In this document: positions 7,316 to 12,521 of the stretch, piece after piece
How positions within the stretch are numbered: position 1 is the first letter of the stretch
Layout of the letters: every line of letters starts with the position of its first letter
Source: Nitrospira bacterium HGW-Nitrospira-1
Lineage (GTDB): Bacteria; Nitrospirota; Thermodesulfovibrionia; Thermodesulfovibrionales; UBA6898
Direction of reading: 5' to 3'
Assembly (NCBI GenBank): GCA_002839535.1
Contig: PGYF01000037.1
Coordinates: 1-12,521, forward strand
DNA: 12,521 nt
Made by a program: the position numbers and the translations under genes
Notes under the pieces: model-generated
The model's input: only the letters and a program-made list of their open reading frames with translations
Told to the model about the DNA's origin: nothing
Database searches by the model: none

Positions 7316-7795
7316 TTAACTTTGAGCTTTTTGTATCGTAACTCTGCCTGTAATCTGTTCAATGATTATTTGAATGACTGAACCTTTCAAATTTTTGAAT
7401 TTTATTTCGCCGCCGGTGGAGCCGCCTTCAGGGGAAAAATCTATCCTTAAAATATCCTGCTTTTTATTATCCTCAGAATCCTCAAGTTCTATTCCTTCAG
7501 GAATTTTTTTTGAACTTATTTTCTTCCATAAGTCATCGTCATTCTCCCCTGTAATATTTTCCGAATAAAGCACGCAGATCTTTTCATCTTTGGATATAAC
7601 AAAGGCGTAAATCTTCTTCTCCGCTACGGCGCGTATGCGCGCATATCTTAAAGACGCAGACACCTCCCTTGTAAAGGTTTTTAAATCAATATCCTCTTTG
7701 CTTCTGAAAAATGTAACGCCGACAAGCGCAAAAGCCGCTCCTATTATGAATAGGACAACAAGAAGCTCTATTAAAGTTACGCCCTTGTCTCTCAC
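7316..7795 (-). CDS. gspH: GspH, minor pseudopilin
   Basis: GspH is a minor pseudopilin placed between the tip complex and the GspG shaft. The leader MRDKG5 is followed by VTLIELLVVLFIIGAAFALVG, with Glu at mature position 5. After the helix come the typical LRYARIRAVAEKKIYAFVI stretch and a strand-rich domain ending in FSPEGGSTGGEIKF and ITGRVTI, the recognisable GspH/FimT C-terminal pattern. Length is 159 residues. The start is GTG at 7793-7795 and overlaps the gspG stop by four bases (GTGA), so translation is probably coupled to gspG. Confidence 0.93.
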   Translation of the reverse strand: MRDKGVTLIELLVVLFIIGAAFALVGVTFFRSKEDIDLKTFTREVSASLRYARIRAVAEKKIYAFVISKDEKICVLYSENITGENDDDLWKKISSKKIPEGIELEDSEDNKKQDILRIDFSPEGGSTGGEIKFKNLKGSVIQIIIEQITGRVTIQKAQS

Positions 7796-8262
7796 TTCCA
7801 GCTTACAACATCGGCATTTTCACCTTCACCGCCTTCTATCTTGTCAGCGCCAAAGGAGTATATATCATAGTCGCCATGAACGCCGGGCGAAACAAAATAA
7901 TACGGCTGGTTCCATAGATCAAGCGGGACTTCCTTTTTGAGATAAGGCCCGTTCCAACCATCACATTCAGACGGCTTTGTAAATAAAGCTTTCAGCCCCT
8001 CGGATGTTACGGGGTATCTGCCTGTGTCAAGCCTGAACATATCAAGCGCTGTTTCAAAGGTTCCTATTTGCGTTTTTGCAGCTTTTTGTTTTGCCTGCCC
8101 GACCTTTCCGAACATGCGCGGCGCAACAATTGACGCAAGCAAACCCAAAATCAAGATAACAACCATAAGCTCTATTAAGGTAATGCCTTTGCCTGAGTAT
8201 AGCAAACAGCAGCCTGGAACCGGACATTTTTTAGTTTTTTGCGTTTTACTTTCATTATTCAT
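7792..8262 (-). CDS. gspG: GspG, major pseudopilin
   Basis: GspG is the subunit of the pseudopilus shaft. The prepilin peptidase site is SGKG/ITLIELMVVILILGLLASIVAP, with Glu at mature position 5. The globular part carries the hallmark ALDMFRLDTGRYPVTSEGLKAL, WNGPYLKK, PLDLWNQPY and a C-terminal calcium loop region (DYDIYSFGADKIEGGEGENADVVSWK). I chose the ATG at 8260-8262 because a perfect GGAGG (8268-8272) lies five bases before it. An in-frame ATG at 8274 adds four residues (MEVI) but would place this GGAGG inside the gene and has only a partial AGGG site of its own. The leader is unusually long (26 residues) and holds three cysteines (CPVPGCC). It starts 20 bases after gspF. Confidence 0.95.
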   Translation of the reverse strand: MNNESKTQKTKKCPVPGCCLLYSGKGITLIELMVVILILGLLASIVAPRMFGKVGQAKQKAAKTQIGTFETALDMFRLDTGRYPVTSEGLKALFTKPSECDGWNGPYLKKEVPLDLWNQPYYFVSPGVHGDYDIYSFGADKIEGGEGENADVVSWK

Positions 8263-8282
8263 AATAACCTCCATATAACCCT

Positions 8283-9500
8283 TTAAAACGGCAGTTCGTT
8301 AAGGCTGAATATTGCCATAAGCATAGCTATCACAATAAAACCAACTATTAATCCCATAAAAAGTATTAATGCGGGCTCCATTAAAGAGAGCAAGCGTTTA
8401 ATGGTGGTTCTCGTTTCAAAATCAAATCTGTCTGCTATTTTGAACAGCATTCCGTCTAATTTCCCTGTCTCTTCTCCAATTGTAATCATATGAACTGCTA
8501 AAGGAGGGAATATATTCCCCTCCTTTAGCGTGGTAGAGATCTTTTTGCCTTTTCTTACAGCTTCTCTTGTCGCAGATATCGCATCTGTAATCCTTTTACT
8601 GCCGAGAACACCTTCGACTGACTGAAGTGCGGTCAATATGGGAACTCCGCTTTGTAAAAGCGTTCCTAGTGTGCGTGCAAAGCGTGAAACATACACCTCC
8701 ATATAGAGTTTCCCAAAAAGAGGAAACTTAAACTTAAGATTGTCCCAATATCGCATGCCGGAGGGCGTTTTAAGATAACTGCGAATAGACATAACCGCAC
8801 TGCAAAGAACAAACGCTATCAACCACCAGTAATTTTTCATCGCATTACTAAAAAACAACAAAATTTGAGTCGGCAGCGGAAGCGATTGTCCCATATCGGA
8901 AAAAATCTTTGTAAATTTCGGGACAACAAAAGTAAGAAGCACAACAACCGCCGCGCCGCCTACAATACTGAGAAGCGCGGGATATACAAGGGCGGAATGC
9001 ACATCGTTTTTTATCTTTTGAGAGTTTTCAAGATAGCCTGTAAGTTTTGAAATAGTCTCTTCAAGAAAGCCCCCTGTCTCGCCTGCCTTTATCATATTTA
9101 TGTAAAATGCAGGAAACACTTTGGGGAATTTTGAGAGGGCAGCTGAAAAAGATTTGCCGCCTCTGACGTCTGAAATAATTTTCTTAATTATTTCAGACAT
9201 CTCTTTTTTCCCCGTTAACTCGGAAACTATTGAAAGACATCTATCAAGAGGGAAACCTGCCTCAAGAAGGACGCCAAGCTGATAAGAAAAATTCATCACG
9301 TCGTTTTCTCTAACCCTGCCTTTAAAGATGGCGATTAAACCGTATTGAAGGCTGCTCTCTTCTTTAGGCTTTGAAATCTTTATAGGGAAAATGCCCATGT
9401 CCTGCAGCTTGTCAACTGCAAGTCTCTCGTAGTCGGCGTCTATTGTCCCTTCAACGACATTGCCTTCTTTTGTTACTGCCTTATAAGAAAAGGTTTCCAC
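8283..9500 (-). CDS. gspF: GspF, polytopic inner-membrane platform protein
   Basis: GspF is the only polytopic protein of the core platform and is thought to be driven by GspE. The 405 residues contain a short N-terminal region starting FSYKAVTKEGNVVEGTI, then two repeated T2SSF domains (about 68-193 and 271-394). Each opens with a similar motif (FSYQLGVLLEAGFPLDRCL; FARTLGTLLQSGVPILTAL) and has a conserved Gly-Glu pair (AGETGGFLEE; GEETGKLDGM). Membrane helices lie at about 170-193, 222-240 and 372-398. The start is GTG at 9498-9500, with AGAGG about seven bases upstream, 12 bases after gspE. Length and motifs are ordinary for the family. Confidence 0.96.
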   Translation of the reverse strand: METFSYKAVTKEGNVVEGTIDADYERLAVDKLQDMGIFPIKISKPKEESSLQYGLIAIFKGRVRENDVMNFSYQLGVLLEAGFPLDRCLSIVSELTGKKEMSEIIKKIISDVRGGKSFSAALSKFPKVFPAFYINMIKAGETGGFLEETISKLTGYLENSQKIKNDVHSALVYPALLSIVGGAAVVVLLTFVVPKFTKIFSDMGQSLPLPTQILLFFSNAMKNYWWLIAFVLCSAVMSIRSYLKTPSGMRYWDNLKFKFPLFGKLYMEVYVSRFARTLGTLLQSGVPILTALQSVEGVLGSKRITDAISATREAVRKGKKISTTLKEGNIFPPLAVHMITIGEETGKLDGMLFKIADRFDFETRTTIKRLLSLMEPALILFMGLIVGFIVIAMLMAIFSLNELPF

Positions 9501-9512
9501 TATAATTCCTCT

Positions 9513-11210
9513 CTACAGACTTTCGGCTTGAGTAACCCTGATAATTTCTTCAAGCGTTGTAATGCCGCTTTTAATTTTCGACAGTCCGGATTCCCTGAGG
9601 GTCTGCATACCCTGAGTTATCGCCTTTTGCCTGACAGCATCAGCGCTGACTTTTTCGGTTACCAGCTTTTTTATCTGATCGTTTACTGTCATAAGTTCAA
9701 AAATCCCTGTCCTGCCCACGTAACCGATGTTTCTGCATCCATCACAACCTTCGCCGTGATAGGTAGTAAATGTCACATCAGGCAGATTTGTTTCATCAAA
9801 TATTTTATTGGTAAACGGCCGCTTGCATTTAGGACAGATAACTCTTACTAATCTTTGGGCAAGTACGCCTACAAGAGACGATGCGATTAAAAATGCCTCA
9901 ATATTCATATCCAAAAGTCTTGTTATTGCGCCCGGCGCATCATTTGTATGAAGGGTGCTGAAGACAAGATGTCCTGTAAGCGCCGAATGAATTGCAATCT
10001 CCGCTGTTTCCCTGTCTCTGATTTCACCGATCATTATAATGTCCGGATCCTGACGGACAATGTGACGCAGGCCGGCGGCAAATGTAAGCCCTATCTTCGG
10101 TTTTACCTGTATCTGATTAATTCCTTCGATTTCATATTCAACAGGGTCTTCTATTGTTATTATCTTTCTGTCGGATGAGTTTATCCGGTTAAGCGAAGCA
10201 TAAAGCGTTGTCGTCTTCCCGCTTCCCGTAGGGCCCGTAACAAGTATCATGCCGTAGGGCATTTCTATGAGATTTTTATATTGATTAAGAGTCTCCGCCG
10301 GGAAACCAAGGTCTTCAAGGTTTGCCAGGACGCCGCTTTTATCAAGTATGCGCATAACAACACTCTCGCCATATAATGTCGGTATGGTTGCCACCCTGAG
10401 ATCAATATCCCGCCCTGCAACTCTGAGCTTTATCCTTCCATCCTGGGGGAGTCTTCTTTCGGCTATATTGAGCTTTGACATTATCTTGACTCTTGAGATG
10501 ACTGCTGATTGCAGCCTTTTCGGAAATGATTCCGCCTCGACAAGAACTCCATCTATTCTATACCTGACACGGAGTTTGTTCTCAAAGGGTTCAATATGTA
10601 TATCGCTTGCCCTTCCCTCAACCGCATGCGTTATGAGCATGTTCACAAGTTGTATTATCGGCTCTTCCAGCGCCATATCTCTCAGGTGATGCACATCTTC
10701 ATCTCCGCCGGCTTCAATAGTCCCGGCTTCCTCTCTCATCCCTTCCATTATCGACGTCATCTGCACATTGCCTCCAAAATACTTTTCAATAGCCTCGGCA
10801 ATGTCCTTTGCGCTGCTTAGATATATCAAGATATCACTGTTAAAAAAAAGCTGAAGCGCGTTAACAGCATATAAATCCAGCGGATCAGCCATTGCAACTT
10901 TAATAACGCCGTTTTCTTTGCCGATGGGAACTGCCTTATACTGCTTCATGAATTTAATAGAGACGGAAATATTCTCCAGAAGGACTTTGGGGAATTCGGA
11001 AAATTGAAGATATTTTATCCCTGTTTGAGAGCTCAAAGTCTTGAGCATATCTTCAGATGAAATAAATCCAAGGTTGACTAAGGTTTCACCAATCCTTGTT
11101 TTGCCGGTTTGCTGTTCTTTTAAGGCAATCTCAACCTTATCGTCCGTGAGAAGACCCTGCTTGACGCACATCTCGCCGAAAAGAAGCCTTTTTTTAGAAT
11201 CGTCTGCCAT
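9513..11210 (-). CDS. gspE: GspE, T2SS hexameric ATPase with MshEN-like N-domain
   Basis: GspE powers pseudopilus assembly on the cytoplasmic face through GspL and GspF. The N-terminal part (about 8-70) shows the MshEN/N1E pattern twice: FGEMCVKQGLLTDDKVEIAL, then IGETLVNLGFISSEDMLKTL. The N2E domain (about 190-300) has the EEPIIQLVNMLITHAVEGRASDIHIEP start and RRLPQDGRI. The ATPase core has Walker A GPTGSGKTT (326-334), the Asp box ITIEDPVEY (352-360), Walker B DPDIIMIGEIRD with catalytic Glu396, and the His box HLVFSTLHTND (414-424). The zinc-type CM domain has four cysteines (C459, C462, C489, C492). All key residues are present over 565 residues. The ATG has no good Shine-Dalgarno. It is the first gene of the operon, 56 bases from a REP-like inverted repeat. 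Confidence 0.97.
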   Translation of the reverse strand: MADDSKKRLLFGEMCVKQGLLTDDKVEIALKEQQTGKTRIGETLVNLGFISSEDMLKTLSSQTGIKYLQFSEFPKVLLENISVSIKFMKQYKAVPIGKENGVIKVAMADPLDLYAVNALQLFFNSDILIYLSSAKDIAEAIEKYFGGNVQMTSIMEGMREEAGTIEAGGDEDVHHLRDMALEEPIIQLVNMLITHAVEGRASDIHIEPFENKLRVRYRIDGVLVEAESFPKRLQSAVISRVKIMSKLNIAERRLPQDGRIKLRVAGRDIDLRVATIPTLYGESVVMRILDKSGVLANLEDLGFPAETLNQYKNLIEMPYGMILVTGPTGSGKTTTLYASLNRINSSDRKIITIEDPVEYEIEGINQIQVKPKIGLTFAAGLRHIVRQDPDIIMIGEIRDRETAEIAIHSALTGHLVFSTLHTNDAPGAITRLLDMNIEAFLIASSLVGVLAQRLVRVICPKCKRPFTNKIFDETNLPDVTFTTYHGEGCDGCRNIGYVGRTGIFELMTVNDQIKKLVTEKVSADAVRQKAITQGMQTLRESGLSKIKSGITTLEEIIRVTQAESL

Positions 11211-11266
11211 GTGGCTTTTATTTTATCATATCTTCATTTTTAATTGGGACTCATCAGGACACACCA

Positions 11267-11285
11267 GGGACACATCCCATTTTCT
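11267..11285. repeat. Left arm of the 19-bp REP-like inverted repeat
   Basis: GGGACACATCCCATTTTCT is the exact reverse complement of 11478-11496. It lies 56 bases upstream of the gspE start, and the stop codon of the transposase remnant (11285-11287) touches it. Adjacent sequence (GGGACTCATCAGGACACACC, 11246-11265) repeats the GGGAC and CAC elements. Confidence 0.85.
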
Positions 11286-11443
11286 CATCCTAAAGCATTC
11301 TTCCTTTTCATAGAATATTTGTTAAGCAGCGCCATATAACGGCGACGGTCTTCGTCGTCGTTAAACACTTCTTCTCTGCTGTTGCCTCGCTGAACAACAT
11401 GATGTGGAAAACCTGATGCAACGGCGCGTGCGATTCTCGGCAT
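11285..11443 (-). pseudogene. REP-associated tyrosine (Y1/HUH) transposase, N-terminal remnant
   Basis: The ATG at 11441-11443 opens a 52-codon frame ending at TGA (11285-11287). Its start, MPRIARAVASGFPHHVVQRG, followed by NSREEVFNDDEDRRRYMALL, matches the well-known N-terminus of REP-associated Y1 transposases (TnpA_REP/RAYT). Complete proteins are usually about 150-250 residues or more and carry a downstream HUH motif (PNHVH) and a catalytic Tyr; neither is present. After LLNKYS the sequence ends MKRKNALG and stop, suggesting an internal deletion that joined the N-terminus to unrelated or C-terminal codons. It should be inactive alone. It reads toward gspE. Confidence 0.75.
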
Positions 11444-11449
11444 GTGAAA

Positions 11450-11478
11450 ATACTACTGAATAGAGAACCATACGTCAA
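11450..11478 (-). promoter_or_regulatory. Candidate sigma70 promoter inside the element, pointing at gspE
   Basis: On the minus strand TTGACG (11473-11478; five of six -35 bases) and TAGTAT (11450-11455; four of six -10 bases) are exactly 17 bases apart. The -35 abuts the right arm of the inverted repeat. Transcription would start close to the ATG of the transposase remnant and could continue about 230 bases into gspE, with only the REP-like arm in between. Nearer gspE there is a TATGAT (11225-11230) but I see no matching -35. Confidence 0.35.
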
Positions 11479-11496
11479 GAAAATGGGATGTGTCCC
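11478..11496. repeat. Right arm of the 19-bp REP-like inverted repeat
   Basis: AGAAAATGGGATGTGTCCC is the exact reverse complement of 11267-11285, and the match continues to CGG versus TGG with one mismatch. Outside the arm the sequence (TTTTCCCTGCC) no longer matches, so this probably marks the element boundary. Confidence 0.85.
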
Positions 11497-11529
11497 CGGT
11501 TTTCCCTGCCAGGAATCTATCTTCGGAAA

Positions 11530-11564
11530 TAAATGGGAGTGAATAAAGGACGGTAAATGGGAGT
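11530..11564. repeat. Short direct repeat in the spacer upstream of the secreted-protein gene
   Basis: TAAATGGGAGT occurs at 11530-11540 and again at 11554-11564, 24 bases apart, in the 156-base spacer (11497-11652) between the transposase element and the plus-strand gene. The same spacer has a TTGACA (11571-11576) without a good -10 at normal spacing. The repeat could be an operator-like site or a mobile-element trace; nothing decides between these. Confidence 0.35.
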
Positions 11565-11652
11565 CTGCTTTTGACAAAAGTACAAAGGAATGGCATGAAG
11601 TATCGTCCAACAAAACAATCCATCGGAATCCAAATTTAGAAGAGGAAATGTC

Positions 11653-12123
11653 ATGAAAAAATCCCGCAATTCAGTTTTTGCTCTCCTTGTCTTCCTGCTA
11701 TTTGGCCTCTCAAACGCGAACATCGCTGAGCCAGCGTGTTCCGCCGGCACAACACCGGAGTTTGAAGGGATAAAGGAGCTGATATCTAAGGTCAGAGAAT
11801 CGGGCGCTATTTCAAGCAGTGTGAAGAGTGACCTGATTGCCCGTTATGAAAAAAGCATGGATATGGACAGAAGTATAATTAATGGAACCCACCCTATCTG
11901 TGTTGACTTAATTGCGTATGATAAAGATGCGGCTGATTATGAAGCTCAGAACTCTTCGTTTAGTGCCGACGTTACGAGTTATACTAATCAGTGCAGTGGC
12001 ACGGTCAGTGAAGGGCAATATCGTACATGCATGACGTGGCGGTCGAATTTGTTGGCAAAAGAAGGGCAATTAATAAACAGAAAAAGTAGGGGGCGTTGCC
12101 AACTTAAACAACATAGGACTTAA
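11653..12123 (+). CDS. Secreted cysteine-containing hypothetical protein, 3' end probably truncated
   Basis: The ATG at 11653 is preceded by AGAGGAAA at a normal distance. Residues 1-23 are a classic signal peptide (MKKSRN, then a hydrophobic core, then LSNANIA), so the product is exported and is not a lipoprotein. The mature part is acidic and Ser/Thr-rich, with cysteines at 29, 83, 114 and 126. Spaced patterns such as HPICVDLIAYDKDAADYEAQ, TSYTNQCSG and GQYRTCMTWRSNLLAKEGQLINRK suggest a small helical disulfide-bonded protein. The last 12 residues (from about RKSRGRCQ, base 12085 on) are basic and unlike the rest, and the DNA beneath looks like the upstream flank of the Y1 transposase fragment at 12133. 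The natural C-terminus is therefore probably lost. I cannot assign a function. It is transcribed divergently from the T2SS operon and could be an exported substrate, but nothing proves that. Confidence 0.7.
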   Translation: MKKSRNSVFALLVFLLFGLSNANIAEPACSAGTTPEFEGIKELISKVRESGAISSSVKSDLIARYEKSMDMDRSIINGTHPICVDLIAYDKDAADYEAQNSSFSADVTSYTNQCSGTVSEGQYRTCMTWRSNLLAKEGQLINRKSRGRCQLKQHRT

Positions 12124-12132
12124 GATAATGCC

Positions 12133-12159
12133 ATGCCGAGACAAGCGAGACTTGATGCT
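12133..12159 (+). pseudogene. First nine codons of a second Y1-type transposase
   Basis: On the plus strand the ATG at 12133-12135 opens MPRQARLDA, the characteristic start of a common group of Y1/REP-associated transposases (usually continuing PGxLHHxxxRG). At the tenth codon the sequence changes to the reverse complement of the ISNCY-like gene, so only nine codons remain. The preceding bases (GGGGGCGTTGCCAACTT, about 12089-12105) may be this element's upstream flank. The fragment is too short for any search statistic; recognition rests on the nine residues and the coincidence with the homology break of the other transposase. Confidence 0.5.
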
Positions 12160-12454
12160 GCCAGGGTCGGCCCAAAACCTTTGTACTTCTTCCTGTAAAG
12201 TCGGATGATCTTGTCCTTTACCTTAGAAGCAGTCTTCCGGTTTGATTCCTCTCCCCGTAGTTTATGGATGACCACTTCATCCCCCTCGTCTCGTATCCGC
12301 TTTACAATCCGCCGTATTTGCCGCGTGCTCATCGCTAGCATCCCGGCAGCATCTACTTGCCTGATCTCTCCATCCAAGACCTTTCGTAACACATACAACC
12401 GCCTCGCCTCTTTTTGAAAGGGGGCAGGATGGCAGGAAAGGACATTTTGAAGAA

Positions 12455-12475
12455 CCCTGTGCCAAGAGCACAGGG
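12455..12475. repeat. Perfect 8-bp inverted repeat with 5-base loop
   Basis: CCCTGTGC (12455-12462) and GCACAGGG (12468-12475) form a perfect 8-bp stem around CAAGA. It lies at the 5' edge of the ISNCY-like transposase frame, next to a tandem GTCAAAA pair (12477-12490). It could be part of the insertion-sequence end or a terminator-like stem guarding against read-in transcription. No run of T follows directly on either strand, which argues against an efficient terminator. Confidence 0.5.
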
Positions 12476-12521
12476 CGTCAAAAGTCAAAACAAATTTATT
12501 CTGTCATTCTCCGGCTTGACC

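Larger units (their letters stand above)
11267..11496 (-). mobile_element. Small inverted-repeat element with a REP-associated transposase remnant
   Basis: A perfect 19-base inverted repeat (11267-11285 and 11478-11496, AGAAAATGGGATGTGTCCC reading inward on one arm and its complement on the other) encloses about 230 bases. With one mismatch the match extends to about 22 of 23. Each arm contains GGGATGTGTCCC, itself able to form a 4-bp stem around TGTG. The interior holds only the N-terminal part of a RAYT gene, whose stop overlaps the left arm. Full RAYT genes flanked by inverted REP sequences are known; here most of the coding part is gone, so the element looks non-autonomous or decayed. Further GGGAC copies just left of the arm (11246-11270) may be more REP units. 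Confidence 0.7.
12120..12488 (-). pseudogene. ISNCY-like transposase, N-terminal helix-turn-helix part only
   Basis: The frame encodes RRLYVLRKVLDGEIRQVDAA, then MLAMSTRQIRRIVKRIRDEG, then the linker HKLRGEESNRKTASKVKDKII and YRKKYKGFGPTLA. This is the N-terminal helix-turn-helix block of ISNCY-type (ISDol1/integrase-core) transposases. Complete proteins continue from GFGPTLA into an RNase H-like catalytic domain over several hundred residues; here homology stops at about residue 110 (base 12157) and a random tail of about 11 residues follows. The start is unclear: the longest frame begins at TTG (12486-12488), no in-frame ATG precedes residue 50, and the first 25 residues do not look like the family. 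It is a broken remnant with no catalytic domain. Its stop and that of the plus-strand gene share the palindrome CTTAAG (12119-12124). Confidence 0.75.

Noticed and set aside
3718..11210. Reading the operon as a type IV pilus cluster because GspL/M and GspE resemble PilM-N-O and PilB/MshE
   Set aside because: The presence of GspC, GspK without Glu5, GspG with its calcium-loop C-terminus, and the fused PilM-PilN form of GspL are specific to T2SS.
11571..11600. TTGACA as a promoter for the exported-protein gene
   Set aside because: No acceptable -10 hexamer lies 16-18 bases downstream, so the site is mentioned only as a loose match.
11308..11750. Two minus-strand frames of 101 and 77 codons across the transposase element and the signal peptide region
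   Set aside because: They are in other frames than the recognisable RAYT remnant or are antisense to the exported-protein gene, have no family resemblance, and cross the inverted-repeat boundary.
1..12521. CRISPR arrays, tRNA or rRNA genes
   Set aside because: I saw no regularly spaced repeats and no cloverleaf or rRNA-like sequence on either strand.

Overview
The window is dominated by one leftward (minus-strand) type II secretion system (T2SS) operon. Its eleven genes run from about 11210 down to 406 in the order gspE-F-G-H-I-J-K-L-M-C-D. The cell must therefore be a diderm (Gram-negative) bacterium. The moderate-to-low GC, the E-F-G-H-I-J-K-L-M-C-D order with C and D last, a GspC without a PDZ domain, and nearby remnants of REP-associated (Y1/RAYT) and ISNCY-like transposases resemble Nitrospirota or former Deltaproteobacteria. 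That placement is an inference from style, not from a marker gene.

Layout: 1-152 holds the 5' end of a gene leaving the window on the left (minus strand, N-terminal membrane or signal segment, good Shine-Dalgarno). 153-405 is an AT-rich spacer with a weak terminator-like hairpin after gspD and a possible promoter for the left-edge gene. 406-11210 is the T2SS operon, tightly packed with ATGA/GTGA overlaps or gaps of 1-20 bases. The one sizeable gap, between gspC and gspD, is probably coding: a one-base shift in a run of five G extends GspC with a proline-rich tail to 2408. 11211-11500 is a small inverted-repeat-bounded element carrying a 52-codon remnant of a REP-associated transposase. A promoter-like pair sits at its inner edge pointing at gspE. 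11653-12123 (plus strand) is a secreted cysteine-containing hypothetical protein whose 3' end appears replaced by mobile DNA. 12133-12159 is the first nine codons of a second Y1-type transposase, joined directly to a 3'-truncated ISNCY-like transposase gene on the minus strand (to about 12488).

How the genes work together: GspE is the cytoplasmic ATPase. GspF, L, M and C form the inner-membrane platform. GspG is the major pseudopilin, and GspH, I, J and K are the minor pseudopilins at the tip. GspD is the outer-membrane secretin, and here it carries its own lipobox, which suggests a self-piloting secretin. No prepilin peptidase (GspO/PilD), GspN or separate pilotin (GspS) is present, so the peptidase must be encoded elsewhere.

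I do not see an undescribed multi-gene system. The points worth a second look are the probable gspC frameshift, the lipoprotein secretin with a reduced periplasmic stack, the transposase-derived element directly upstream of the operon, and the three-way mobile-element junction at the right edge.
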